From contig CAKQCB010000001.1 in the NCBI GenBank assembly GCA_934216615.1, forward strand, positions 372,001-436,000: a stretch of 64,000 nt of DNA, read 5' to 3'. The notes under the pieces are model-generated. The model saw only the letters and a list, made by a program, of their open reading frames with translations, made no database searches and had not been told where the DNA came from. Shown here one piece after another: positions 17,483 to 26,519 of the stretch; positions within the stretch are counted from its first letter, which is position 1; each line of letters opens with the position of its first letter. The stretch comes from an uncultured Anaerolineae bacterium. GTDB taxonomy: Bacteria > Chloroflexota > Anaerolineae > Aggregatilineales > Phototrophicaceae. Both the position numbers and the translations under genes were made by a program.

Positions 17483-17511
17483 TTGACGCTTGTTCCCGAA
17501 CTTGCTACAAT
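17483..17511 (+). promoter_or_regulatory. Sigma-70-type promoter of the A-type Fe-S carrier gene
   Basis: TTGACG (17483-17488) and TACAAT (17506-17511) are separated by 17 bases. The spacer holds a short inverted repeat, GTTCCCGAAC, which could be an operator. Confidence 0.65.
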
Positions 17512-17549
17512 GGATATTTAGGTAAAAATTACTGGAAAGGTTTTCCATT

Positions 17550-17987
17550 ATGGCAGTGAATGAATTCAACATTGCTGATGAAATCGAACTTACTCCCAAA
17601 GTAGATGAAGTTTTAGTGGTAACTCCAGCTGCTTCACAGGTGATCAAAAACTTACTCGAACAACGCAATATTCCCGGTCATTCCCTCCGCGTCTTTGTTT
17701 CCGGTGGTGGCTGTTCTGGTATGCAATATGGCATGAGCTTTGAAGAAGGTTCTCGTGACTTTGACGCCGTGATCGAAGTGGATGGTGTTCGTCTTGTCGT
17801 GGACCCCACAAGCCTCATGTACTTGCAAGGCGCAACTATTGATTATGTAGATAGTCTCATGGGTGGCGGTTTCCGTATTGATAACCCCAATGCAACTTCA
17901 AGCTGTGGCTGTGGTCACTCGTTCCGTTCCAAAGACGGTAGCGACGATGATTCCAGCGCTGGCGGTTGCAATAGCTGCAGTCACTAG
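17550..17987 (+). CDS. A-type iron-sulfur cluster carrier (IscA/SufA/ErpA family)
   Basis: A 145-residue protein. Residues 18-125 form the A-type domain, with the three cluster-binding cysteines Cys55 (SGGGCSGMQYGM), Cys119 and Cys121 (SSCGCGHSF). These proteins receive Fe-S clusters from the SUF/ISC scaffold and pass them to apoproteins. There is an unusual acidic/serine tail ending with a second pair, Cys140 and Cys143 (GGCNSCSH). The ribosome site GGAAAGG lies inside a perfect 6-base-pair hairpin. The SUF operon itself is not in the window. The exact subtype cannot be settled. Confidence 0.9.
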   Translation: MAVNEFNIADEIELTPKVDEVLVVTPAASQVIKNLLEQRNIPGHSLRVFVSGGGCSGMQYGMSFEEGSRDFDAVIEVDGVRLVVDPTSLMYLQGATIDYVDSLMGGGFRIDNPNATSSCGCGHSFRSKDGSDDDSSAGGCNSCSH

Positions 17988-18010
17988 ACGTTCATCAGTG
18001 TAAGATCAAT

Positions 18011-18044
18011 AAAAAAAATCTCGCTATCACGCGAGATTTTTTTT
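18011..18044 (+). terminator. Intrinsic terminator after the Fe-S carrier gene
   Basis: AAAAAAAATCTCGC and GCGAGATTTTTTTT form a perfect 14-base-pair stem around TATCAC. It is A/T-tracted on both ends, so it can also stop the convergent SH3b gene. Confidence 0.92.
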
Positions 18045-18065
18045 ATTGAGTATACGGATCGTGAC

Positions 18066-18863
18066 CTACTTGCGGATCATCCCCAAGAGTAGTGCGACCA
18101 GCCCTGCGGCAGTCAGGACTAAGATCGGCAAAATCGGCGCGTTGACAGCCACCCCCGCATCAATTGTCGTAACAGGGGTTTCAATCACATCTTCTACTTC
18201 AGCCTCAATCACCACTTCGGTTGGCTGAAGTCGCTGTACATTCGGCGGATAGGTAAATGTCGGCAATAAACCCGGCGTCGCGCCGATATTGAGCAGTTCT
18301 TCCGGGCTGACGGCTGCTTGGTTCGCCGCTTGACGTGCCTGCGCTGTCGCCGTCAATAACATCCCCGGTGTGGACGCAATCGAGAGCTGTGTTCCCGTTG
18401 CTTGAACGTCAATTGAACTGACCGAAGGCGACGATGCGGGGTCAATTTCTGGAATCTGGCTTGCATCGCCAATAATAGTCACAATTTGACCGTAAACCCA
18501 TGCTCGTCCGTTAGGAGAAGCGTCAAACTGAATTTGATACCATTCGAAGTTTCGCCCCAGTACATTATAAAGCTCACCATTATTGATCGTCCCTAATATT
18601 TCTGCTTCTGTATTCGGCTCAGCACGCACATTGGCAAACTCAAGTGCTTCAAGTTGAATGTTGATCGTTACAGGCAAGGGTGTCCATGTCAGGGTAGGTA
18701 AACTTTCCTGTTGGATGACATCCGTCACCGGAACTATGGTCGCAAGGTTGATCTGCACAGGCGTTGCTGTCGGCGCTTGCGCAATCATGCCCGTTTTAGG
18801 CAGGGAAAGGCTCATCGCGACCACCATACCCAATAGGAAAATCAAAAATACACGATACTTCAT
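18066..18863 (-). CDS. Membrane-anchored extracellular SH3b-domain protein
   Basis: About 265 residues. An N-terminal signal peptide (FLIFLLGMVVAMSLSLPKTG) is followed by a Thr/Pro-rich stretch. An SH3b domain spans about residues 75-130 (LEALEFANVRAEPNTEAEILG ... WYQIQF ... AWVYG). A long disordered region follows, and a C-terminal membrane helix (ILPILVLTAAGLVALLLGMI) ends with Arg-Lys. It should sit on the outer face of the membrane. ATG 18863 is preferred over GTG 18866. The M23/LysM lipoprotein gene lies just upstream on the same strand. Confidence 0.78.
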   Translation of the reverse strand: MKYRVFLIFLLGMVVAMSLSLPKTGMIAQAPTATPVQINLATIVPVTDVIQQESLPTLTWTPLPVTINIQLEALEFANVRAEPNTEAEILGTINNGELYNVLGRNFEWYQIQFDASPNGRAWVYGQIVTIIGDASQIPEIDPASSPSVSSIDVQATGTQLSIASTPGMLLTATAQARQAANQAAVSPEELLNIGATPGLLPTFTYPPNVQRLQPTEVVIEAEVEDVIETPVTTIDAGVAVNAPILPILVLTAAGLVALLLGMIRK

Positions 18864-18919
18864 CACGTTACTATCTCAACTATTCAAAAGTCACATTGGC
18901 ATTATATCAGGGCAAAGCG

Positions 18920-20467
18920 TTACCAACTCACCTCATTGGGGGCGATTCCCCTACCCTGCTCTGCCACCCGCTGTTGACTGCTGGTTGAGATGTAACCTTG
19001 ATATTCTTGCCCGACGATGCCCGTCACTGACCAATTGCTCATCACGAAGGTCGGCGGTTGGTAAGATGCGGGGCAATTTTGGCAGGATGCAGGTAGCCAC
19101 TCGCCGTTGTAACGACGGCCAATATGCAAGTGCGTTCCATTCGAAAAACCCCCTTCGCAGGATGGTCGCCCGATGCGGTCACCCGCTCTGACCTGTGTCC
19201 CTTGTGCAATTCGATCTTGGCTTGCGATATGTAGGTATAAGATAGTCCACCCTGTCGATTCGTCGCCATCGTTATCCAAATCAAGGATTACAGTGCCTTC
19301 ATCCGTCCTTGCGATCACCCCATCAGCCACCGCCGTGACAAAATAATCACTCAGATAACAACTCGTCGTTTTGGTCGAGAGATCATCTGGCGGTGCAAAA
19401 TCAACCGCTGCCCATGCGCTTCCGCTTCCCCATCCGCCATGAGGCCCGCCAGTGTAATACCACGTTTGCCCGCGCGAAAAAGGTAATGTCAGCTCAGGTT
19501 GGGTGAGTTCTGGTGGCACAAGTGTGGCGACAGCATTGGCATAAGGGTCGCCAAAATAACGCTGATACGTCGCCATCAAGCCGTTTTCGCTCACCTGTCT
19601 TTGCCAAGTGTAATAGTCGGCTGTACGGCTCATCAGATATTGAACGGCAACCGTTGCGGCATTTAAATTTGGGTTGATGGTCACGCGGTTGCCATCGGCA
19701 AATTCAATGATCGACAGATTGCCCATCTTCCAGTTGTAATAGGCATAATTGAGCTGATCTGCACCCCACGTCAATTGTCGATACAATCCGTTCCGATCAA
19801 ACCCAAAGGCAGATGCGCCGATGCCCAACGGATATGTGATGGCATCCTCGCTCAGTTCAGTGCGGGTAAGCCATTCGGCTTTGTATTCTAAAATGGCAAT
19901 CAACAAGCGGGGATCAATACTGTATTCAAGCGCAACCCGCTGAACGATTTGCGAGGTGCTCAAAATTTGACCGTTCACAAGGTCAAACCCCATGCGTGCA
20001 TAGCCCGATTGTTCAGCGATAAACCGTGAAACATCAAAACTGTTGCTGCCCGGCCCACGCACAAGTTTTGAGTCCGGCAAGAGGTTCGTATTCGGGGATG
20101 TCTCACTCGGGGCTGCGGGCAACAAAATGAGCTGGCCAACTTCGATGGTATCCGGGTTTGCTAAGGGATTCAGCGCCAATAAGGTTTGTAAGCTCACGCC
20201 ATTGGCCGCCGCAATCCCCGATAATGTATCACCACGTTGTACGATATATTGACCGCCTACGGTGATGTTACTCGCGCCCGTATTTAGATTGATTTGAGGC
20301 GGGCTAGTAGGCATCGCACCGACGCTGGTAGAAGCAATGCTCAACGTAGGCAGTTGAGATATATCTGGCTGAAAGGTCGCGGTAATCACAATCACATCCG
20401 GGGTGTTTCTTAAACATCCCGCTAAAACCATGATTGAAAGTAATAAAAATAGGCTCAATTTACGCAT
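18920..20467 (-). CDS. LysM and M23 peptidase-domain lipoprotein
   Basis: A 515-residue protein with a lipobox (LAGC, Cys18). A LysM domain lies at about 74-117 (YIVQRGDTLSGIAAANGVSL...VGQLILLP). Residues 140-310 form a helical region with the stretch IDPRLLIAILEYKAEWL, reminiscent of transglycosylase-like wall enzymes but without a catalytic motif I can point to. The M23 metallopeptidase domain (about 330-490) has TGGPHGGWGSG...AVDFAPP, then YLHIA and the HLH motif in GTHLHIGRR, so the zinc ligands appear intact. It should cut peptidoglycan peptides from the outer face of the membrane. Confidence 0.85.
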   Translation of the reverse strand: MRKLSLFLLLSIMVLAGCLRNTPDVIVITATFQPDISQLPTLSIASTSVGAMPTSPPQINLNTGASNITVGGQYIVQRGDTLSGIAAANGVSLQTLLALNPLANPDTIEVGQLILLPAAPSETSPNTNLLPDSKLVRGPGSNSFDVSRFIAEQSGYARMGFDLVNGQILSTSQIVQRVALEYSIDPRLLIAILEYKAEWLTRTELSEDAITYPLGIGASAFGFDRNGLYRQLTWGADQLNYAYYNWKMGNLSIIEFADGNRVTINPNLNAATVAVQYLMSRTADYYTWQRQVSENGLMATYQRYFGDPYANAVATLVPPELTQPELTLPFSRGQTWYYTGGPHGGWGSGSAWAAVDFAPPDDLSTKTTSCYLSDYFVTAVADGVIARTDEGTVILDLDNDGDESTGWTILYLHIASQDRIAQGTQVRAGDRIGRPSCEGGFSNGTHLHIGRRYNGEWLPASCQNCPASYQPPTFVMSNWSVTGIVGQEYQGYISTSSQQRVAEQGRGIAPNEVSW

Positions 20468-20596
20468 TGGGTAGGTTAAACTTCTCCCTAATGAGATGAA
20501 AACTAGGAAATCACTCTGAACGATTGTATACTACCTGACATGGTCATCAGAGAGTCATTTCATTACAAGTAATATTCAAAATAGTTGGAGTATCCA

Positions 20597-20923
20597 ATGG
20601 CATCCGAAGAAATTAAGGCTTTATTTGATCAAATGTCTGCACGTTTTGACCCTGCAAAAGCAGAGGGTGTGAACGCCGCAATCCAATTTGATTTAACCGG
20701 AGATAATGGCGGGCAATATTGGCTTCATATCGCAGACGGCAAGATGAATGTGGGACAAGGACTTGTTGAAAACCCCAAGATGACCTTGAAAGCCAGCGCT
20801 GATGATTTTATGTCAATGCTCGGTGGGCGCTTAAACCCCATGAATGCGTTTATGACAGGGAAAATTAAGGTTCAAGGTGATACAAGCCTCGCATTGAAGT
20901 TGATGCCTTTAATCAATGGCTAA
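20597..20923 (+). CDS. SCP2 sterol-transfer-like domain protein
   Basis: A 108-residue single-domain protein. The pattern AAIQFDLTGDNGGQYWLHIADGK, then MTLKASADDFMSMLGGRLNPMNAFMTGKIKVQGD, is typical of stand-alone bacterial SCP2 (PF02036) proteins with a hydrophobic ligand pocket. The ligand is unknown. GGAG six bases before ATG 20597 sets the start. It is transcribed alone, with its own terminator. Confidence 0.88.
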   Translation: MASEEIKALFDQMSARFDPAKAEGVNAAIQFDLTGDNGGQYWLHIADGKMNVGQGLVENPKMTLKASADDFMSMLGGRLNPMNAFMTGKIKVQGDTSLALKLMPLING

Positions 20924-20943
20924 AATCACGAAGTGACATGAAT

Positions 20944-20976
20944 AAAAAGGCGCTCAGGTTATTTGAGCGCCTTTTT
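20944..20976 (+). terminator. Intrinsic terminator after the SCP2 gene
   Basis: AAAAAGGCGCTCA and TGAGCGCCTTTTT form a perfect 13-base-pair stem with a 7-base loop. It is suited to both directions and separates two convergent genes. Confidence 0.92.
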
Positions 20977-20997
20977 GTTTGAATCTGTATTTAAACT

Positions 20998-22029
20998 TTA
21001 ATCGTCTAAATCTTCGATGTCTTCGTTATTGGGGTCGAGGTCCATATCAAATAACATCATCATATCGTCCCCCAACTGCGCATTGTCTAATGCTTCTTCA
21101 GCGGCAGCTAGGCGACTGTCATCCCCCATTTGCCGCGCTTCATCAATGATGAGGGATAAAACGCGCTTGGCTTCTTTCCCGCCAATTTCACCCAACGCCC
21201 AAATAGCGGCATCTTCCACTTCAGTGTCATCTTGTAAGGCCATGCGTGAAAGTCGCATGATGGCTTCCTCAATCACGATTTCACCCGCCGCGCGAGCCGC
21301 CTCATAACGTTTTGCAGGCTCATCACTTTCGAGTTCTTTCAAGATTTGAGGTTCCCATCGCGAGTCCACACTGCGCCCCATCGCAAAGATAGCGCTGGTT
21401 TGCATATCTAAATCGTGGCTGTCATAGGCTTCTTGGATCGCAGTATGAAGTGAAGGATCACTGCTATTCGCGAGGCTTTCTAATGCACGCCGACGGATTT
21501 GGGTATCCAATGCACGGTTTTCCCACAAGGTTTTGAGCAGTGATTTCAGCGTATCAAAATCTGGTTTGGGAATTTCTGCATACTCACCACGAAGCACAAA
21601 TTTGCCGAGCGCGCCTACTGCTGAGGCACGTACCTGTACTGAAGCATCCCCAGAAGCAAACTGTTTCATAACAGCCAACAGTTCTAAAGATTCATCCGCC
21701 CACAAAAGATCAATCGCATGCGCCCGCACATCATCATCGGGATCATGTAACAGGAACATGCCAAACACCACATAATCTAAATCAAGGTTAGATTCTGCGG
21801 CATCGACTAAATCTTTCGTCAAACGACGACGATAATCGCCATCGAAGCTATCCCAAACCGTGCTTAATAAAGGGATTTCGTTCTCTGAAAGGTCGGATAA
21901 ACCATAAAACACCGTTCGGTTTAAACCCCCTGTTTGGGCTTCCCGCAGTGCCGTGATGGTTTCCTCTAACGTCGGCTCGGGACGCTCCTCAGTGGGTTCG
22001 TTTTCGAAATCCATATCCATTGGATCCAT
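20998..22029 (-). CDS. HEAT-repeat protein
   Basis: A 343-residue acidic protein made of helical HEAT-like repeats from about residue 60 to 310 (for example DDDVRAHAIDLLWADES, SVQVRASAVGALGKFVL, DTQIRRRALESLANSSD, DTEVEDAAIWALGEIGG). Both termini are very rich in Asp and Glu. No enzyme motif is seen, so it is probably a protein-binding scaffold. It starts 10 bases after the rseP-like gene ends, so the two likely share a transcript. Confidence 0.8.
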   Translation of the reverse strand: MDPMDMDFENEPTEERPEPTLEETITALREAQTGGLNRTVFYGLSDLSENEIPLLSTVWDSFDGDYRRRLTKDLVDAAESNLDLDYVVFGMFLLHDPDDDVRAHAIDLLWADESLELLAVMKQFASGDASVQVRASAVGALGKFVLRGEYAEIPKPDFDTLKSLLKTLWENRALDTQIRRRALESLANSSDPSLHTAIQEAYDSHDLDMQTSAIFAMGRSVDSRWEPQILKELESDEPAKRYEAARAAGEIVIEEAIMRLSRMALQDDTEVEDAAIWALGEIGGKEAKRVLSLIIDEARQMGDDSRLAAAEEALDNAQLGDDMMMLFDMDLDPNNEDIEDLDD

Positions 22030-22039
22030 AGATGTATTG

Positions 22040-23476
22040 TTACCTCAAAAGATTAGTGAGTGGGTTTGTGATATCTTGGAACAAAACCACAATCATGAGC
22101 GAGAAAAGAAGTGCTAAGCCGATCAAATGCACCATGCCTTCACGTTCTGGCGCAATCGGCTTACCGCGAAGCATTTCAATGAGGACGAATAACACACGTC
22201 CGCCATCCAATGCAGGGATAGGTAGTAGATTGGTAAAGCCGAGCGCGATGCTGATGAGCGCCATAAACTCAAGGATGATCCCCGGACGATCTTGTTGAAT
22301 ACTTTCTTGAAGGAACACTGCCCCTGCTTGACTGATGCCTAATGGACTGGTCAACCGTAAAGATTCAGGTTCTGCTGTGCCAGCGATGATTTGACCGGGC
22401 ACGCTCAAGATGGCGTTAAAAGTGTCCGCAACCCGTCCAAAACCATATTGGATGGATTCTGTTAATGAGAGCGATGCCAACTGTTGATAGGGAATTCCGT
22501 CACGGAACAAGGTAGATTGCCCGTCAGCCACCATCGTCGAGCCAATTTCGATACCAATCGACCCTTGACCTTGCGGTGGGTTTTCACGCGGGGTGACATT
22601 GATTTGTAAAATCTCACCGTTACGGTTGATCGTCAGCGTGACTTCTTGCCCTAAGTTCTGAGCGGTATTGCGTTGTAACGTCTCAAAATTAGGAATATCA
22701 ACGTCATTAAATGTTGTGACGACATCACCCGCTAAAATTCCCGCTTCTTCTGCGGGCGACTGTGGCGCAACCCCAACAATTAACACATGCGGTTGAACGG
22801 CGAAGGTCTCCCCGTTGGTATCTAGCGTGAGAGTGAGCGGTTCCGTTTCATTTTCACGTTGTACAAGCAATGTTGCTTCCCCGTTAGGGGCGGTGTTCAA
22901 TTGATCGTAGAAAAGGACCCCATTGGAGATGTACTCACCATTGACTTGTTCAATGACATCGCCTTCTACAAGACCTGCTTCAGCAAAAACCGAGTTGGGT
23001 TCAACCTGTTGGACAAGTATCAATTCCCCGACTTGTTGAGGAACGCCCATCATGCCAATGATGATGAATAACACAATCGCCATGATGAAATTAAAAATCG
23101 CCCCGTTGACGAAGAAAAAAATACGGGCGGCAGGTTTTGCTTCCATCACGGACATAGGATTTTTAATGCCCCGCGCAAGCGCTTCTTGGCGGTCTTCACT
23201 TACATCATCGTCACCCATTTGGCTGACCATGCCTTCACCCATCGGGCGGACAAACCCGCCGAGAGGAAGCCAATTGATGGTGTAATCTGTCCCACGAAAG
23301 CGAAATAAGCGAAGCATACGCGGTGGCATCCCCACCCCAAATTCAAGGATGGTGATACCTACCAGTTTGGCGGCAACAAAGTGACCGATTTCATGAATAA
23401 TCACTGCGGGAATCAACACTAAAATAAATGCAATCACCGCAGATAAAGCATCACTGCCGAGAAGAAAGTCAAACAT
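22040..23476 (-). CDS. rseP: Site-2 protease (RseP/M50 family) with PDZ domains
   Basis: A 478-residue membrane protein. The zinc motif IIHEIGHF (His28, Glu29, His32) lies in the first helix. The second metal motif, in LLPIPALDGGRVLF, lies near residue 425, so the active site is intact. Two PDZ-like domains occupy about residues 165-330 (VEPNSVFAEAGLVEGDVIEQ and VAPQSPAEEAGILAGDVV). Such proteases cleave membrane-bound anti-sigma factors and other transmembrane proteins. The HEAT-repeat gene follows in the same orientation. Confidence 0.92.
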   Translation of the reverse strand: MFDFLLGSDALSAVIAFILVLIPAVIIHEIGHFVAAKLVGITILEFGVGMPPRMLRLFRFRGTDYTINWLPLGGFVRPMGEGMVSQMGDDDVSEDRQEALARGIKNPMSVMEAKPAARIFFFVNGAIFNFIMAIVLFIIIGMMGVPQQVGELILVQQVEPNSVFAEAGLVEGDVIEQVNGEYISNGVLFYDQLNTAPNGEATLLVQRENETEPLTLTLDTNGETFAVQPHVLIVGVAPQSPAEEAGILAGDVVTTFNDVDIPNFETLQRNTAQNLGQEVTLTINRNGEILQINVTPRENPPQGQGSIGIEIGSTMVADGQSTLFRDGIPYQQLASLSLTESIQYGFGRVADTFNAILSVPGQIIAGTAEPESLRLTSPLGISQAGAVFLQESIQQDRPGIILEFMALISIALGFTNLLPIPALDGGRVLFVLIEMLRGKPIAPEREGMVHLIGLALLFSLMIVVLFQDITNPLTNLLR

Positions 23477-23565
23477 CCAAATAGCCTTTTATTAACCTCA
23501 TGAACCTCGTCTATTATAAAACGACTTCGGTTTACGAATGATAAAACTGAACAAACTCTCAGATT

Positions 23566-24552
23566 TTATGAGGACGAAATGATGTGTGCGCCCTGCCCTA
23601 CTTTTGCAACGAGCACATCTTCAACACCATTCATAAGACGCAGTCTGCGCGCGACTTCTTCGGCATCGGTGCCTTTACAAATACAATGCACATTCGGCCC
23701 TGCGTCCAGCGTGTAACAAACACTGAGACCTTCAGCACGCATGGCGCGAACCGCTTCCATCAGGGCGAGCGAATTCGGTTGCCAATAAAATAACGGGGGT
23801 TTACTGGTCATCATCACAGCGTGCATTAAGTTGCTGTCGTTTTCGACGACTTCAGCAAAGGTTTCAAAGTCACGGTCTAAGATGGCAGTTTGTACACGGT
23901 TCAGGCGGGCTTGCGCACCTTGCACGCGGGCATTTTGTAGATCACTCGTCCATGCCGAACGATGCCCTGCGGAAGAACCAACCGCTTTATGTTGACTGCT
24001 CACGACAGCGACCACATCGACAATATCCCAATAGTCCGGCGCGGCGATGCTTTCCGAATAAGAATCTTCATGATCTTGGGCAGCGTACCAAACGGCAAAA
24101 CCTGTTGGGACAGAGCGAGCGGCTGAACCAGAGCCTAACCGCGCCAGCGTGGAAAGTTCGCGTTCATCAATATCTAAGTTGGCGGCGTAAACTGCGGCGG
24201 TAGTCAATGCGGCAAATGCGGCCGCAGAAGATGCGATGCCGACCCCTGTTGGGAATGTATTATGGGATTCAACAACCGCTTTTTCTTGTAACCCATACCG
24301 ACTTCTTAAGGTGTTCAGGTGGTGTTCAACACGTTGCAAAGCACCTGTTGTTTCTGCTTTACTATTTAAAACCAATTGGTCATGGGGTAAATCATTGCGC
24401 CATGTCACAGTAGTTTCGGCGTATAATCCATCTAGGTTCATACTGATAGAAGAATTTGCCGGTAACCGTAACTCTTCATCATTGTTTCCCCAGTATTTAA
24501 TAAATGCAATGTTTGCGTGGGCGCGAGCGGTCGCTCGTTTTTGAACCGACAT
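23566..24552 (-). CDS. mvaD: Mevalonate (di)phosphate decarboxylase, probably acting on mevalonate 5-phosphate
   Basis: A 328-residue GHMP-fold protein. It keeps the decarboxylase residues seen in the family: Lys19 in IKYWG, the ATP loop GIASSAAAFAAL, Arg146 in GSGSAARS and Asp283 in TLDAGPNVH. After KYWG it reads NND, where the classic diphosphate enzymes have a lysine (KYWGK) near the substrate diphosphate, as I recall. Together with the nearby isopentenyl phosphate kinase, this suggests it decarboxylates mevalonate monophosphate, as described for the Chloroflexota genus Roseiflexus. The substrate is an inference; the family is certain. Confidence 0.82.
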   Translation of the reverse strand: MSVQKRATARAHANIAFIKYWGNNDEELRLPANSSISMNLDGLYAETTVTWRNDLPHDQLVLNSKAETTGALQRVEHHLNTLRSRYGLQEKAVVESHNTFPTGVGIASSAAAFAALTTAAVYAANLDIDERELSTLARLGSGSAARSVPTGFAVWYAAQDHEDSYSESIAAPDYWDIVDVVAVVSSQHKAVGSSAGHRSAWTSDLQNARVQGAQARLNRVQTAILDRDFETFAEVVENDSNLMHAVMMTSKPPLFYWQPNSLALMEAVRAMRAEGLSVCYTLDAGPNVHCICKGTDAEEVARRLRLMNGVEDVLVAKVGQGAHIISSS

Positions 24553-24594
24553 GGTATTGCTCCTTCACCGAATGGTGTAAAACTATGACTGGGA

Positions 24595-24622
24595 TTGTAC
24601 CCTAAGGACTCTTGGATATAAT
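24595..24622 (+). promoter_or_regulatory. Promoter of the ubiA-mvk-ipk operon
   Basis: TTGTAC (24595-24600) and a consensus TATAAT (24617-24622) lie 16 bases apart, 38 bases before the first start codon. Confidence 0.6.
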
Positions 24623-24659
24623 CCGACGAATTCCTTACCAAACACTCATTGGAGAATGA

Positions 24660-25562
24660 ATGCAAGCGCTGATTGGACTTTTACGGACTATGCGCCCCCA
24701 TCAATGGACAAAGAATATCTTTGTCTTTGCGGGGATTGTTTTTGACGGACAACTCTTTGTCATGGATGCGTTGCTTAGGGTGATTTTGACCTTCATCCTA
24801 TTTTGCTTGATTTCGAGCACTGTGTATATCATCAATGATATTGCCGACCGTGAAAGCGACCGTCAACATCCTAAAAAATCGAAGCGTCCCATCCCGTCGG
24901 GAAAACTTCCGCTTCAAGTCGCGATCATCGCCGTCATCATCCTGCCTATTGTAACGATTGGCATCGCGCTCAGCTTTAGTACCGCATGCGCACTTATTTT
25001 ACTCGCTTATTTTGTGATTAACCTGTTTTATACATTCTACTTAAAACATCAAGTCATTTTGGACGTGATGACGGTAGCTTCAGGGTTTGTGTTACGGGTA
25101 GCGGCAGGTACGGTTGTGATCGAAGTTGCCCGTTTTTCGCCGTGGTTGTATGCGCTGATGGGGCTACTCGCGCTGTTCTTGGCGGTTGGCAAACGTCGGC
25201 AAGAATTAGTTTTGATGAAAGACAAAGCCCACCAAACGCGGACGGCGTTGAACCAGTATAACCAACCCTTGCTCGACAACATGCTGACGATTGTGGTCGC
25301 CAGCATCATCATCAGCTACTTGTTATACACAATTGAAGAACCGTCAGAATTATTACATGACACACACTACGCGCTTTTGACCGTACCTTTTGTCTTTTAT
25401 GCTATGTTCCGCTATTTGTATTTGATTTACGTAAAAGAAGAAGGCGGTGCACCTGACGAGGTCTTTCTCAAAGATCGTCCATTACAACTCACGATGTTAT
25501 TGTGGGCTGTTTCCTTTATATTTATTCTGTATGTACTCATCCCGTCTTTTATTCAACCATGA
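24660..25562 (+). CDS. UbiA-family decaprenyl-phosphate phosphoribosyltransferase-like protein
   Basis: A 300-residue protein with about eight or nine membrane helices. The metal-binding motif ND-x2-D-x3-D is at Asn59-Asp67 (NDIADRESDRQHP), followed by KKSKRPIPSG. A second motif, AVGKRRQELV, lies near residue 180. Among UbiA enzymes this combination matches Rv3806c-type proteins, which join PRPP to a polyprenyl phosphate as the first step to pentose donors for wall polymers. It is the first gene of an operon with mvk and ipk and overlaps mvk by four bases (ATGA), tying prenyl synthesis to prenyl use. Confidence 0.82.
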   Translation: MQALIGLLRTMRPHQWTKNIFVFAGIVFDGQLFVMDALLRVILTFILFCLISSTVYIINDIADRESDRQHPKKSKRPIPSGKLPLQVAIIAVIILPIVTIGIALSFSTACALILLAYFVINLFYTFYLKHQVILDVMTVASGFVLRVAAGTVVIEVARFSPWLYALMGLLALFLAVGKRRQELVLMKDKAHQTRTALNQYNQPLLDNMLTIVVASIIISYLLYTIEEPSELLHDTHYALLTVPFVFYAMFRYLYLIYVKEEGGAPDEVFLKDRPLQLTMLLWAVSFIFILYVLIPSFIQP

Positions 25563-26509
25563 ATGTATCGACAAACGCGCCAGCAAAAATTATTTTATTG
25601 GGTGAACACGCCGTTGTTTACTCACAACCCGCCTTAGCCATTCCCGTATCCTCGCTACGGGCACAAGTGACGATTATACCGAATGACCCGCCAGAATCCG
25701 TCTTGAAATTAATGGCGGGGGATTTGGTCGCCCACCTGCCTTTAATTTATAAAACTTCAGAAGTTCGGCATACCCTGCTCAAAGTCATTCAGCTTGTACA
25801 GCAACATGCCAAACTTCCTCTGCCCGACGCCACGTTATATGTCGAATCAACGATTCCTATTGCCAGTGGGCTTGGCAGCGGGGCGGCAGTTTCAACCGCC
25901 TTGACACGCGCTTTGTTTGCGTCGATGAATTTTAACGTCTCCAACGAGGCGATCAACGAGATCGTCTTTGAGGTCGAAAAACACTATCACGGAACCCCAA
26001 GTGGTATCGATAACACTGTGATTGTGTACGAACAGCCGTTGTTCTATGTGCGCAACCAGCCGATGGAAACTATCACTGTAGGCGAAACACTGACGTTTCT
26101 CATCGCAGATACGGGCGTGGGCGCTTCCACAAAAGTGGCTGTCAGCGCTGTGCGTGACTTGGTGACGAACCAACCCGCAGAATATGAACCGATCGTAGAA
26201 CAAATCGGCTCGTTGGTGAAACAGGCACGTCAAGCCATTGAAGAAGGTGATGCCCTGCTTTTAGGCAGTTTGATGAACAAGAACCATACCCTATTGCAAA
26301 TCTTAACCGTCTCGTCGCCAGAACTGGATCAGCTTGTTCAAGTAGCGCAAAGTCACGGGGCGCTTGGCGCGAAATTATCCGGCGGGGGGCGCGGTGGCAA
26401 TATGATCGCCTTAGTGACCCCAAACACAGTTGACGAAGTTCGTGAAGCCCTGTTGAACGCAGGTGCAAAAAATATTTATGAAACACAGTTAAAAGCCACG
26501 TCATATTAG
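25559..26509 (+). CDS. mvk: Mevalonate kinase
   Basis: About 316 residues of the GHMP kinase family. Motifs in order are AKIILLGEHAVVY near the N-terminus, the ATP loop PIASGLGSGAAVSTAL near residue 100, the catalytic region HYHGTPSGIDNTV near 145-150 and KLSGGGRGGNMIAL near 271. It phosphorylates mevalonate at the 5-position. ATG 25559 overlaps the stop of the UbiA gene; this start gives the expected N-terminus. It works with the decarboxylase on the other side of the promoter and with ipk downstream. Confidence 0.92.
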   Translation: MNVSTNAPAKIILLGEHAVVYSQPALAIPVSSLRAQVTIIPNDPPESVLKLMAGDLVAHLPLIYKTSEVRHTLLKVIQLVQQHAKLPLPDATLYVESTIPIASGLGSGAAVSTALTRALFASMNFNVSNEAINEIVFEVEKHYHGTPSGIDNTVIVYEQPLFYVRNQPMETITVGETLTFLIADTGVGASTKVAVSAVRDLVTNQPAEYEPIVEQIGSLVKQARQAIEEGDALLLGSLMNKNHTLLQILTVSSPELDQLVQVAQSHGALGAKLSGGGRGGNMIALVTPNTVDEVREALLNAGAKNIYETQLKATSY

Positions 26510-26519
26510 GGACAACCCC

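Noticed and set aside
22040..23476. Any CRISPR-like or insertion-sequence signature in the window
   Set aside because: No spaced direct repeats, transposase genes or terminal inverted repeats were seen anywhere, including this AT-rich stretch.
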